DNA of 64,000 nt, from assembly GCA_963922205.1 (NCBI GenBank), contig CAWUHX010000255.1, forward strand, positions 186,001 to 250,000, in the 5' to 3' direction. Shown here in pieces: positions 12,601 to 25,166 of the stretch (positions are counted from its first letter, which is position 1; every line of letters starts with the position of its first letter). This stretch comes from Romanomermis culicivorax. Lineage: Eukaryota > Nematoda > Enoplea > Mermithida > Mermithidae. The notes under the pieces are model-generated. The model was not told where the DNA came from. It made no database searches and saw only the letters and a program-made list of their open reading frames with translations. The position numbers and the translations under genes were made by a program.

Positions 12601-15600
12601 GTTTCTGGGGCAGTTCTTGCGGCATTTCACCCCGATTACATGCATGGGAAAGTGAATCTAAAACTCATAAGGCAAAAGCTACCCGAAAAAGTCGAAAAAG
12701 CCAAAATTTTTAGAAAATTTGAAAACGATACAAAAAAGTCACTTTTTTGCTCAATTAATCGAATTTTGGGGGTTCTACACCCCGACCCCCCAATTAGATC
12801 CGTCAGTTTGGTCGAATAAAACTAACACCAATTATTCAACTAATGAATTTATAGAAATGAAAGAACAACAATTTTGATTATTCACCAGAATTTTAAAATC
12901 CATTCACCTTGAAATCGTGTAAATTTGTCGAAATCAAAGCGTAGGGAGATATTACATCGAAAGTTAAAACTTCGTTCGACGAGCAATTGCAATTCAAGGG
13001 TTGATATTCCGTTTCGATACAAATATTGTAAGATACCGTACAACATATTTGCAAACGAGGCGTAACTTGGTTACAGTAAACCGATATTGATAATTTCTAG
13101 AGGAAAAATCCTATACGAAAGTTTCACTTATGTCATGATCAGGCTTTTTTTTGGTCATTTTAGGGGCCTGGGCCCCTAAAAATTTAGAAATGGCTCCTAA
13201 AATTTTAGGTCTAGGAGCCATTTTGGCTTCTAAAATTTTGACATATTCATTTATACTACAAGTGAATTATATTTATTTTCATTCAATAATTAAAGTAAGT
13301 GTTTTACAGGCTCTAAAATCACAAAACAACGAAATTTTTCCGGCGCTCCGCGCCGGATTTCATTCTATAATTTTTCGGATTGTTCTATTCACTGTTTTTC
13401 TATAAATTAAGCTTTTGGGCGACAAAATTCCCGAAAAAGGGAAAAATATGACACGGTTCGACAAGGAAAAGATGAATTTTGATGCACTTAAAAGGTCAAA
13501 ATCTCAATTTTTCCAACTTTTTTGTGACTATAATTTAAAATATGGAGCCAAATTTGAATTCATAATCATAATGGAGATGCTTTGCATAAATTTCAAGTTT
13601 AATTCGAATTTTTTCAAACCCATGAAAGTACGAACATATTTTTTAATTGGTAAATTGATATATACAGGTTTTCGAGCCTTATATGTTTATTGAATAAGTT
13701 ATCCTTGAATTGATTTTGCAGCATTTTAGAGTGCCAGAATGTAAAAAAATTTTCGATGCGTAGCGCCGGGAAAAGTATAGGAAACAACAGCAGAATAAGA
13801 ACAGAAGCCGCATTTTCAAAACCCTATACTTTTGTGCCAGAAGGACATGAGGTTAAGTGCTATCTTCGAAGAAGGTTTCTGCAAAAATAAACGAAATACA
13901 TATTGATTTTTTCGAATAAAAAAATTTTCTTTGCGGAAAGATTTTTTGGCCGATCTGGGTACATGTAGAAAGAAGCCCGTTACCAAAAAACGCTGGTTGG
14001 AAATAAAATTTTGAACACGTATCAATTGATCGAATATCCATATAATTTAATTATATACATTCCACAGTGTGTTACTAGCCCATTTTCCGATATTCTTCAA
14101 TTAAAAATTTTTGACTCCCAAAATTTCAATTTGATCCCTAAAAATGGTTTTCAAACCAAAAAAAGCCTGGTCATGATAAGGCAAGAAAATCTTCTATTCA
14201 ATGAAAATTCCAGTGGAATTTTGAACTCACATGAACATCCAATGAATCAACTGACTCAATATTCAAGTCTAAGCTTTCTTTATTATCGCTCTGATTTTCA
14301 TATTTGAATCCTGAAACATGGATAAAGAAGGTGCAAATCAAAAATCTCTTTTTTCGGAAAAATCGAATAAGTAACCTGCGGGTACGTTCAATGTTAAACA
14401 CGAAAATTTGACGCTAGAAAAAAATAGAATTTGTTGAAAATTTATATGAATTCACTTCAATGTTCTAACTTCAAGGATCGAATAGGAAACTTTTCCAAAT
14501 TTTGGATCAAAATTACGATCGGATAAATTTCATCGATCATAATTGGTGGCGTATGTTCGAAACTAAGCGATAAATTGGCGTCGCGCGGTGCAATTCTGAA
14601 GTTAAAAAATCTAAATTCTAGGACGACTATTTTGGTGTAAATTTTTTTGATCAAACTACCTGAAATTCGATGCGCAAGGCTTATTATCAAATTCATTCTT
14701 CAATATGGCATTAAACGCCGGATGTAATGGATAAATTCTGCATCGATCGAAGTTTTCCCAATGTAAACTACCGTAAGTTTTTGAACCTAATCGTCCGATT
14801 TCTAACGTTAAAGATGTAACCTGAAGATAAATTCAAAATGATGATTTTAAACGAAAAAATCGACCTTTTCCACCTGAATTGTTTTGCCTATATCGTCCGC
14901 CGAAGGAGCGAATTTAAAATTCAACGTATATATTTTACGAGGCTCAAAAAGCAATCGATCGTTTCTTTGATCATCGACATTATCTTCCGTTGAACAATCG
15001 ATAGTACAAAATTGATCGTAAATTTGATTTTCGAATTTGACCACCAATTTACTAAATTTCAAGGCTAATGGACAATTGAGCCGGATGTGAACGGAAAAAT
15101 TGACGATTTCGTCGGCCTGAAGGGAAAAACAATGCAAAAAATTCTATGGTAAAATGGAAAAAAATTGTAACATAAATTCCAAAATTCCGGATTAGAAAAT
15201 TGAACGATTCGAAAATTATGAACAGAGAAAAAGCTTCTTTTCTGAACTCTAAATTTTACTACAATTTTAGGATTCTAATTCTATTGCACGTTCTAAAATT
15301 CGACTACTGTTTTTTATAAGCATTGAAATTCTAAATTCTCTGAAACTTTTGATTTCTAATTAAAAAGTCCGATATACGATTCCCAAAATCTTCCCAGTAA
15401 ATTGTAAAAATTATCAACTTCTAGATTCTAAAATTATAAACACTTAGGATTTATGATTCTCAATACTTAGTTCAACAAAATCACGAATTGACGATTTTGG
15501 GAGACAGAATAAGCAGCATTTTTATTATTAGATGGCAAAATTTGCAACTGGCGAGAAAATCAGAATATCAATATTGAAAAAAGACGCAATTGAAAATTGT

Positions 15601-18600
15601 GGAATTAGAAGCAAACAAAAAAGTTGTCTTCTAAATCCTAGAATTCCCCAATTTCTATTTCTAAAATTCTAAATTCTGTAATTAGCTTGATCTAAAGTCC
15701 TGGATTCTGAAATTTATAGATCCACAAAATATTGCATTTTTTAATTCAAAAACATCAAGATTTGAAAAATTTTTAGTTCTGAGCAGTGTTTTTTTCTGCA
15801 CAGTGCAGACTTTTTAGGCTTCGTGCAGAATTTTTTTGTTGTGATTTCTGCACTGGTGCAGAATTTTTTGAGTCATGTGTTTGATCACATCCTATATAGA
15901 AAAGATGCATTTTGGTGCATTTTAGAAGGTCATAATCTCAAAATTTTCCGGCGCTTCGACTTCAATAATCATTATTATTTATTTTCTAGCTCAGGCGCGG
16001 CTGCTTAAATATCTAGCTTCACTTATCACTTAATCTTTGATAGTTTCCATCATATTAAACGTATTATCTCATGTTTTAATTGGTAATCTTCAATATTTTA
16101 TCTTGATATTTAATGAAGATTCACATTTTTCCCTTGACACATTTTTTGAGAAAGATCAATACGTCAAGTCTGTAAATTTTTTGAAGCGATTATTCCTTTT
16201 TTAACGTAAAATCAATTCAAAAGCTTCATGGCAGTACTTTTCAAGAATTTCTACTCTTCTTACTCATATCTTTTCGGCCAAGTTCATGAGAGTTTGCGAA
16301 TAAATTACTGGTTTTAAAATTTTTCAAATAATAAGTCTAAAAAACTTTTGAACACAAAATTGGAATCTAATTCTTAAAATAAACGTTCGGAAAATTGATT
16401 TTCCAGCGTCGTAGAATGTCTATTCTCAAAAAATTTTCCGGCGCTCAGCGCCGGAAAAATTAATATCTTTTCTGGGCTCTCACGTGTCATCATAGAGGAC
16501 TTAACTGTCGATTTCTCATGCAATACAAACTCATTATGCTCTTGGATAGTTTGCTGGAAAATTTGTTCCACAATAATTGTCGATTAGACTTCGATCAAAC
16601 TCAAAAATTTCAAATGTTTCCTCAATTTTAATGAATTAACGGCTCTAAAAAACTGCAGAAGGTTTGGAAAAGCTCAAAAATACATAAATAAAGCGTCTAT
16701 GAGCATTTTTAAGCGAAAAACGACTTCGGGAAAATGGGGAAACAAATTTCGACCCCTTCCCATATTTGGGGAAAAGGCCTTAGAGGAGCACAGTGGTAAC
16801 AGGAGAAAACTGCAGTGCATACACTTTTTTTGGCTTTTCTGCACTGTGCAGAAAAAAACACTGGTTCTGAGGAATTATATATGAATTCGCAAAATTCTTT
16901 ATTTGCAATTCTAAAATTATGGATTCTGAAATTCTTATTTAACTTTGAAAATTATTCGAAAAATCCAAAATTCATGTTTCTGAAGAATTTATTATAAATT
17001 ATGAATCATTAATCCTGAAATTATTCCAAATTCTAAAAACTAATGTACATAAAAAACAGAATATAAGAAACAGGCAGACATTGTCAAATATTTTTGGAGA
17101 ATTACATTCTGCAAGCTTAATCTATAGCTGCAGAAATCTTTCATATCCTAAAACTCACTTTTATATCTTGATTCTCGAATTCCAATCTCAGTTCGATAAA
17201 TGAATAAATATTATGCATCAGTAAATGGAAAAAACATCCGTGCCTTAATGTTTCGTCCCATAAATTCCGGCTTTTGGCTAATTTTTCTTCATCAAAATTT
17301 TCGTTAGAATTTTCTCCGTCGTCCATTATAAGCCAATCAGGCGATCGACCGTTCAAAATTTTGAGCAAATTATTTTGTATCAATAATTTTTTCTCGTCGC
17401 AAATCTTTAAATGCGGCGCGCATAATTCTAGAGCTATAGAAACGTAAGCTTTAAGGTTAGCGATCATGAAAGCACATTTTAACGCAAAAATGGATGCGTA
17501 TTCCAATAAGGGGAACCACTTCTCTAAACGATATTCCCAGACGACGGGATCTAGCATTTGTAAAGCTTTTTCGTAGTCACCTATGATCATGTACTGTTCG
17601 CCGGATCGGAGCTTTAAAAATGACAATAAACAAAAAATGTAGCAGCAACATATACAACACATATAGAAGAAAAAAGAAAAGAAATGAAAACAAAACAAAA
17701 CAAAGAACAAAAAGGAAAGAAAAGAAAAAAGAGAAGAGAAGGAAAATAGGAGAGGGACAATGAAAAAATATGTTACATTATAAGAGATGTATCGGGGACC
17801 CGAACCCGAACCGGATATTCTCAAAATTTTAGACCCGGACCCGAAGAAATTGTCACTATTCTGTTTCGTGTCTGATGTATAATATAGTAGCTGAAAACAA
17901 ATACCTATGTCAAAGAATGTGATGAGACATCAATTAACTAATGAAATATGAAAAGTAACAAATGAAAACTTTGTTTAGATCATCTTGAAACTCTTATAAT
18001 CTATATCACCCAAGTTATATTTCACAAATAGTTTTTCAGCTGTTTTCCTTGTAGTCGCCGTCTTTCCAATCTAGATTTTTATTCACATCCATTTTAAGAT
18101 GCAGTTGTGAGAAGTTCGATCTTGAATATGATAGGTAAAAAATGAATCATACCCGGAAATATGGTATATTGTGTAGTTTTACATACTGCTTTGGAAAAAT
18201 TTTTTCTAAGGTTGTACTTTTCACGTTTTACACTTTTCATTGTCCAAAAGTAGGTGGAAAAAAGCCAAAAAGATCTTTGGATCTCTTTACGGACATTTTT
18301 CCATAGGATGCCGCAGAATGTTTCCATCATTTTTGTAGGGACTAATGTCCAGCATATTATGTTAAAATTTCAATATGATTTGTGTGCCGTTTTTTAATGT
18401 AGGTAGCGATTGGCACACACTGCACTGCCATTCAAGTATATTTTTGAGCCCGAATGAATCTCCAACCAATAAAGTTCTGAGAAAACAGAATTCGCCATCA
18501 CCTATATGATAAATGAGAAGAAAAATGTGGCTTCAAAGCTTAGATGAATTTTGATTTATCTAGCTTTGATGCTGAACGACATGCTTCAAAATGAAAAGTC

Positions 18601-21600
18601 AAAAAATTTAAATTTTTTTATAAAATTTGAGAAATCGAGCCATTCTGACGTTTCTTTACAGGAAAACGCAAGAATTATTCCAATGAACGTTTTTAATGTT
18701 TCCTGCATCCCGTTGATAGTATATTTAGTGGCATCACACAGCATTTCTGTATAAATTTTCAAAATGTGCAGACATCTACGGCTGCCAAAACGGTACACAA
18801 ACTTTAAATTTTAATACGTCTTGGATATTAGTGGCTACAGAAATAGAGGAAAAATTCTTCTTACATGAGAGTGCCCAGAAAAGACTTCAAATGACTCTTT
18901 CAGGTCACTTCGACTTCATTTTTGACACCTGAGAGGGTAAGATATCAGAAAATTTCTTTCATACCTTGTGCGTATAATGAACATTTGAAGATTTATATTA
19001 CGAAACACTCATAAAGACTGAAGAATTCCAAACTTCCAACTTTTGAAGTGCTGTAGGTATGCGAATTTTGAATTTTGCGCCGAATATATGCTGTCACAAT
19101 ACTCAGCATATGAAACCACTCAAAATATCTTATTTTCAGACGTTACTAATTAACTAGGTCAATGGAGCAGAATGTCAAATCTCTCAGAAATCGTGTCTGA
19201 ATGATCTCACACAGAATAGCACGTGGAAAAATAAAACGAACCCGAACACAAAATGAGATCCGAAATTACCCAACTATTTTGCCGGACCCGGACCCGATAT
19301 TCTCAAAATTTTGGACCCGGAACCGGATCCGATATTTTTAAAATTTTGGACCCGGACTCAGACCCGATATTTTTAAAATTTTTGACCCGGACCCGATATT
19401 CTTTTGGACCCGATAGACCTCTATACATTACCGAGGTTTGCGAGGAAGAAAAACAGTAATGGAGGAAAAACATTGCAAGAAAAAGGAAGGGAGACAACGA
19501 AAAGATTATGAATTTTACTCACCGCACTTTTTACTTACCGGACGGAAAAAGTAGGAAGGAGGAAAAAGTATGAAAAATGATACGAAAAGTTACCGAAGAA
19601 AAAACTGGCCGTCAAGTAATGCGATGAACTGCAGGAAGTTGAGTTGAGAGTGAAGGAAAAAATAAGCCAAATCTACGATAATAAAAAAAATAACCAGAAA
19701 AGTCAGAAAATATGGCTAAAAAAGGAGAACTAGAAAATCGAAAAAATAAATGAATAATAACAAAGAGTACAAACAAACTGTACCATATTCAGAAGGCGCA
19801 TTCTCGGACATTTGTACTTTTCATAATGTAAAATAGCCATATTCAAATATCGTAAAATGATATTCGATTGATCAACTATAGTATACTCATTGTGTTGATA
19901 AAGCGTCAAAGCGTCCTTCTCTTCGCACACCACGTTATTATTATCCGCCTGAGTTTGCACTCGACCCAAAGCCAGGGCGACTTGGGCGTAATCAGATAAC
20001 AACGCGTGCCAGGGTCGCAAACCGCAAAATTCTGGTTTAAAATTTTGTAAACGTAATTTCGTGCGTTGTAAAACGGCGTTTAATTGCTCGTTAGGAAGTT
20101 CACCAGCCAGGTTTAGATGTTGTTTTTTGAATTGTAAACTTTGACCGCGACGAGCCGTCGCGTATTCGGCGGCCGATTGATAATAAAAACCGGGATGTTG
20201 CGTTTGAACGGGCGCCAAACCGCGTTGGACGGCCTGGCGGAAGAAATCGGCGAATAAGCCGAACCTAAAAGCAAAAAAAAATTCTAAATTTAACATTGAA
20301 GAGTTAATGTTACAACCGAAAAATAAGAAAAATAGAAAAAACAAAAAAAAATGGAATTCGGAAATATTGAAAAGCTTATGACGACTTTGAGAAAATTGTG
20401 GAATTTTATTGGAGAACATAGTTATCATACCCATGACAGATATCTGTGGTATATATATATATATATATATATGCCTGTAGCCAGAAATTTTTTTCAGGGT
20501 GGGGGCTACACATTTTTTTACTCCATTATCAGTAAAATTGGCATGCCTGACTTGACTTTTTCTTGACAAAAAACGCAAAGGTCACACCTCTGATATTTTT
20601 AGAACCCCCCCAACCCCTTGCATGCAGGCCTGTATATATATATGACTACTATTTTTGAACGGTTTTTCGAAATATTTTGGAGAAAAATTCGAATTTTTTC
20701 CAATTAGATACCCCGACCCCAAAATTTTGGGTAATCAGTAACCCGCGGCCCCAGAAAAGTAGCCCGGCCCCCTTTTCCCCAAACCGCGGGACCACGTTAC
20801 ATGCATGCAAGCCTGTAGCCAGAAATTTTTTTCGGGTGGTGGGCACATTTATTCACTCAATTTACGGTAAAATTAGCATTTCTGACTTGATTTTTTCTTG
20901 AAGAAAAAAAACGTAAGAAAACATAAGAAAAAAACCTTTGCCTTTTTTTTGCCCTAACCCCCTGCCTACAGGCATACCTGTACTTGGGGGGGGGGGTGGG
21001 GGGGACCCCCCAACTTGGCCAACCCTGTACCCAAAAGCATTTACCCCCCCCCCCCCAGTTTGGAAAAAATTGAAAAAATTTGCAAAAAAGTGTATGTTTT
21101 TTGGCCTTTTTAGGGAAAAATTTCGACTTTTTCCTACCCCCCCCCCCAACTGGTCGGAGGTCTTACAGGTATGCCTACAGGCTATACACAGGAACTTGAT
21201 AATTGATTAACATTTTCAGATAAAAATTTACGCACTGTTTAGCCATCCAACCGAAATGCTCGAATTCGAAATTCGGCGTGATTTTCTGTTTAATATAGTC
21301 CACGTGTTTTTTAAAATGCCGTATAGCGTCGATCGGTGTTCCATTTGCGAAACAAATTTGAGAAACATAAAAACAATGAACAATAAAAAATTTAAAATCT
21401 TAAAAAAATGTGATTCATTCCACTTTAAAATTTAGCAATCCAGCGACAATTTTTATATCCAACGCGTTAAAGTTATCGATTTTAGTTTCCATAATGTTTT
21501 GATAAGCTTGCTTGTAGTGTCTGAGTAACAGAAAATAATTAATTACGAATTTATAGCGGAATGTCGCGGTATTTCAAAAAAATTTAAACAAACTAATTCT

Positions 21601-22799
21601 TTTGTGGGCAAAATTTCGAAAATCTACCTTAAACGATTTTGAGCTAAAAATGGTGAAAAGTGAGAGGGGAAAACATCACCTCAAAGCCGAAAGCGGATCT
21701 TGCCTGAGTTCGTTATAAAATCCCAATTTGATTTGATATCGGGTCAATAGGCTCTAAAATTCTTTAAAAATAAATAAGAGCTGCATAGTCATACAAATGG
21801 AAAATCTTGTAAAAAACGTTTTCAAAATCAAAATCAATGACTTGAAAAAATGAAAGAACTTCGAACATTAATATTGTCGATTTTCTCACCAAATTATTAA
21901 TTTTTGCCACAACATCACGAGCTTCTTTAACGCTTTTTATCTGATTCTGATAATAATTGCCAGCCATTTCGTAAAAAGCGTGCTCCAAACGCAAAATATA
22001 GCCGTGTAGATTATCGGCAACCGGTAAGACGAACAAAGACTTCAACGGTATGCTACATTGAAGGCAAAGTTCATTGGCTCTTTGAGCAAAAATGGAATCT
22101 AAAAAATTGAAGTTTTAAACAAAAATATATTAGCCGAATAAAATTGATTTTTTCGACCTGTAGGCAAAGGTGGCGATTTTTGCACTAGAAGAACGCAGAT
22201 TTTTGTATTTCTACCTTCCAAACTATGCCTTAAAATGAAAACTTTACAAAATGGTTATTTTTCAGCGCTGAAAAATCCACCTCAAAATTTCAACCTTCGA
22301 GGCGCATTCTAATTTTTTCTCGTTGAACGACGGATGGTCCCAATCTAAATCAAAAACCAAAACAACGACGGCCGGCACTGTGTGAACGTGTTTGTAGAAC
22401 CAGTTGGATTTCAGGATGAAGCGGGCATAAGGATTATTGGCAAAAATTTGGCTACCTTGTTGAAGCGATGTTTCGAGTGGATTTTTCTAAAACAAAGTGT
22501 ATTTTAGTCCAAAACTTGGATTTGCCCAAATCTTTCAGCGAAAGAACAAAAATCTGGCATTTTTTCCGGCAAAAGTCAGAAAACAAAAATTTCTTTACTT
22601 TAGGTTTCGGTTTGGGAAAAGCGTGCGTTGAATCGGCCACTTTGAAGGACAAAGGCAAACGATCGGGACGTCGATCGACTGCAAAATTTTCCCAAATGCA
22701 GTTGTGGGCAGGATTATTTTTTAAATCGACGTTCATTAAGACGATTAATTGCGACGGTTGCGGAGCCAAAATTTCGGCGGGCAATTCGCCGAATTCCAT
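9608..22799 (-). CDS. TRAPPC11: TRAPPC11 (trafficking protein particle complex subunit 11), ~19 exons
   Basis: TRAPPC11 is a TRAPP-complex subunit acting in ER-to-Golgi traffic. Exons on the minus strand, first to last: 22599-22799, 22281-22486, 22158-22228, 21890-22098, 21680-21753, 21424-21520, 21236-~21360, 19784-20264, 17159-17611, 14865-15116, 14660-14820, 14470-14595, 14376-14413, 14231-14310, 12908-13096, 11304-11411, 11015-11241, 9915-10143, ~9608-9844. Phases join at every junction. Family landmarks: RRPDRLPLSFKV in exon 1, SLFVLP..LHGYILRLEHAFYE in exon 4, TQHPGFYYQSAAEYA and HYEKYKCPRM in exon 8, GDYEKAL in exon 9, LKFSKLVVKFENQIYDQFC in exon 10, SSDFFMFSG in exon 18, YLPLMAG and IPTTIFV in exon 19. 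Odd points: exon 7 lacks an AG acceptor, and the last ~20 residues are hydrophobic, unlike the family, with the stop inside a transposon target duplication. Confidence 0.93.
10144..11014 (-). other. TRAPPC11 intron, no separate gene
   Basis: 870-bp intron between exons 17 and 18. It begins with GTAAGT and ends at AAG on the minus strand. A short ORF inside (10,809-10,994) does not match the family, and the flanking exons join in phase without it. Confidence 0.75.
11440..12010. repeat. Degenerate ATAAATGA-rich low-complexity tract in a TRAPPC11 intron
   Basis: About 570 bp built from imperfect copies of AAATAAATGAA-like words, almost without C. It lies in the 1.5-kb intron between exons 15 and 16. 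No ORF. Confidence 0.75.
13140..14169. mobile_element. Non-autonomous hAT-type element, family CAGGC, 1.03 kb, in TRAPPC11 intron
   Basis: Starts CAGGCTTTTTTTTGGT and ends ACCAAAAAAAGCCTG, flanked by a perfect 8-bp duplication GTCATGAT (13132-13139 and 14170-14177). It contains the palindrome CCGGCGCTCCGCGCCGG near 13340. The right two thirds match the 7,936-9,604 copy; the left part matches 59,152 onward. No transposase. It sits between exons 14 and 15 in an intron that still has usable splice sites. Confidence 0.93.
15784..16863. mobile_element. Non-autonomous hAT-type element, family CAGTG, 1.08 kb, in TRAPPC11 intron
   Basis: Terminal inverted repeats CAGTGTTTTTTTCTGCACAG and CTGTGCAGAAAAAAACACTG flanked by a perfect 8-bp duplication GTTCTGAG (15776-15783 and 16864-16871). 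It carries two GCGCCGG-type hairpin sites (about 15948 and 16438). Its core matches 25.98-26.93 kb (plus strand) and 30.48-31.18 kb (minus strand). No transposase ORF. Confidence 0.94.
17781..19422. repeat. Candidate transposon in TRAPPC11 intron 9 with GGACCCGATATT tandem repeats
   Basis: Both ends carry ATCGGG..ACCCG-type sequence: AGAGATGTATCGGGGACC on the left, and its near-complement GGACCCGATAGACCTCT on the right. The flanks read TTACATTA and ATACATTA (7 of 8 match). Near the right end, GGACCCGATATTTTTAAAAT units repeat about four times at ~38-bp spacing (about 19,285-19,400). Ends are uncertain by a few bases. Confidence 0.6.
20451..20471. repeat. (TA)n microsatellite
   Basis: About ten TA dinucleotides; a shorter run recurs at about 20,633-20,642 on the far side of a small repeat element, so the element probably inserted into an older TA run. 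Confidence 0.85.
20472..20631. repeat. ~160-bp MITE-like repeat (GCCTGTAGCCAGAAA family), copy 1
   Basis: Begins GCCTGTAGCCAGAAATTTTT and ends in AACCCCTTGCATGCAGGC. A second copy in the same orientation lies at 20,811-20,971. Both include GTAAAATT.GCAT..CTGACTTGA and a C-rich right end. Within the TRAPPC11 exon 7-8 intron. Confidence 0.7.
20811..20971. repeat. ~160-bp MITE-like repeat (GCCTGTAGCCAGAAA family), copy 2
   Basis: Starts GCCTGTAGCCAGAAATTTTT and ends AACCCCCTGCCTACAGGC, giving GCCTGTAG/CTACAGGC ends. It is adjacent to, or overlapped by, the G/C-run element that follows. Confidence 0.7.
20967..21181. repeat. Small inverted-repeat element with G and C homopolymer runs
   Basis: The ends AGGCATACCTGTA and TACAGGTATGCCT are complementary. 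Inside them are a long G run (about 20,986-21,004) and C runs (about 21,045 and 21,139). The right end, CCCCAACTGGTCGGAGGTCT, is found again at about 31,298-31,325, so this is a dispersed family. Confidence 0.7.
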
Positions 22800-24986
22800 T
22801 TTTTAGGATATATGAATATTTATATAACTGCCACCGTCAGACTGGAAAAATTTCAGAGGCGCAGAGATAAAAACGTGTTTTCAACATTTCAGGAACTTCG
22901 AACTAATAATCATTATTTACTGTCTAATTTTCAATTTTTTTACTCCCATCCCATAATCTTTCACTCTCAAGATATGTACTAATAAGCTCAAAAATGTATG
23001 AAAAAAACGTGAACAGTTTTGAGCAAAGCTATGTAGTCCGCCTGCATGATTTGATAGGAAAAAATACAGTCAGGTGCTGAGGAAACATAATTTTTTCTTC
23101 GATGATTTTTTTCCACATGAGAAACATAGCCAATGCTTTTTCATACGTTCTGAAAATTTTACTGGTGATATTTCTGTGATTTTGATCATTAGACCTACAG
23201 TTTCTAATTTCTTTTTCATTTCGGAGCGCAGAATGAAAAATTTTCGGATCTTAATATTCTAAAATGTTGGAAAATTGATCTTTGCGTTTGAAAACTTCAA
23301 ACCAGGGAAAGTGGTTGAGGAAACTGACGAAAAAAATCTCAATTTTCGGCAAAATCCTGACTGTTAAACAAGAGATGAGATGAGGTATACTTGTGGAAGT
23401 AGATATGCCAACGACCGAACTTTATAGAAAATAAATGGGGTGACTTTGGCGAAAATCGAGTCGATCCGACTTCTCCAACATATAACTGATTATACAAGGG
23501 GAATTCGTAAAAATGTTTTGTGACACTCTATGTCAAAAATGTCAGACAAATTGATTAAACACATCCTTTCATTAGTAGCATGCAGATTTAATCTACTGTA
23601 GATCGCTGAAAAGAGCTCACTTTGTGACCAATGTTACCCGCTATGGTGGTGGTCACCATTATAATTTCTGTTCAAGTTACTTTTTCGACGAGTAGAATGA
23701 CTATATCTCATCACAGATAGAACGCAACAAGGCAAATATTGGATATGAGGCACCATAATTATCGACCTTTGCTGCCACAAAATACCAGCTGAAAATGATG
23801 AATATCATCAACAGCAAAAAAGTTTTCGTAAATCTACTCCCGGCAGTCCCTATAGTGGGTAACTTTGATCAATTGACCTAATAAAGTGTCTGACATGAAA
23901 AATATTGTATTATTCAGATACAACAAATTAAGAGGTGCATGAAAATACCAATATAAATAAGAATAACAATATCATGCAAAATTTATTGACGAAAAAAATT
24001 AACGTGTTGACCAATGTTACCCACTCACTGGAGGGTAACATTGGTTGACACACAAAAATGTAAGGTTTATTAAAACAATGATAAATGTGCGTTTTTAAGA
24101 TAAAAATATGTGAGATTAACTAAATTTGAAGGAAGTTGTGAGCAACACAAACTTGACAAATAAAATCACCAGTGGGGTCCAAAAAAAAATCAAGACGTTT
24201 TTCGATCATTTTCACAAAATTTTTTGTGGACCTTAATAAGTTCGACTTTGGTAAACGTAAACTTTTTGCATTTAAAAAATAATTAAAACATCATCAGCTC
24301 AACAGAGGACATTGACCGGAACTCCTGCCGGTTGAAGAATGAAAAATCCAAATTCTTGGTTGCTTCCCTAATTTTCGAATTTCAATTTTTTCCACCCGAC
24401 TGAAAACTCATTGAATTCACAGAAAAATAAGATCCTTCATCACAAAATAAACGTTGAAAAGATTCATTCAGCAGCATTCTAGAATGTCAAAATGCAAATT
24501 TTTTCTCCGGTCCCTGTGCGTAGGCTACTGATATTAGAATCCGAAACAAAATGTCACGCTTTTTCGTGATTTATATAATTTAAGAACTATTTCTTTACAT
24601 TTATAATCATGGTTGATAAAATGGTAGACGACTGTTTGACTTCTTGGGTAAAATTCATTTTGGGCGCGAACAGGTTTTTTTTTGTTGGTTTTTTCTCCAC
24701 AGGCCATTTGGCTCCTAGGGTCAAAATTTTACAGGCCAATAGGAATTTCAACAAGCCAAAACTAAAAAGTCTGTAAACAAATGTGGTAGTAAAAAAACAA
24801 TGTTTTTTTTCAACAAATTTAGTCAAAAGCACTCTTCAAAATCACAGTAGACATAATAGACCAATCATTTTGAATACATTCATAGTCACACACAGAATAA
24901 TAAGGCTCACAAATTAGATCAGTCATTATTCAAATCAATCATCAGGGCTTTTTCGCACAAGCCAGGTTGATCTGTAACTCGGGGAA
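22800..24986. other. Upstream region of TRAPPC11; no gene seen
   Basis: AT-rich DNA directly 5' of the TRAPPC11 start. It must include that gene's promoter, but no clear TATA box or initiator is visible. Short ORFs (for example 22,749-22,982 and 23,074-23,262) have no recognisable domain. The stretch 24,660-24,760 (GGCCATTTGGCTCCTAG) belongs to the CAGGC hAT-type repeat vocabulary. Confidence 0.5.
24004..24050. repeat. Imperfect hairpin
   Basis: GTTGACCAATGTTACCC and GGGTAACATTGGTTGAC face each other across a ~10-bp loop, with two mismatches in the stem. ACCAATGTTACCCGC also occurs at about 23,630. It may be a remnant of a small inverted-repeat element. Confidence 0.6.
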
Positions 24987-25166
24987 ACTAAGCATTAAGG
25001 GCGAAGTGTTAGCCTTCTTTTGATTGGCCGAAATTACAGCCCCCTTGTTGATTGATCAAAATTTTTGAGATGTCGAAAATGCATTATATGCGATTTAAAA
25101 TGGAAATACTGAAAATTTTCAAGCGCTTCGCTCGGAATTTCAAATCAGCCATCCCGGCCTTCAGCG

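Noticed and set aside
12283..12645. 120-codon minus-strand ORF
   Set aside because: Within a TRAPPC11 intron between phase-compatible exons; Lys/Phe-rich composition and no family match.
17612..17824. Hydrophobic N-terminal extension of the 17,141-17,824 ORF
   Set aside because: It is intron sequence upstream of an AAAG acceptor; the family match begins at SGEQYMIIGDYEKAL.
20265..20578. N-terminal part of the long ORF ending at 19,730
   Set aside because: Intronic; the TTTTAG acceptor at 20,265 precedes the conserved region.
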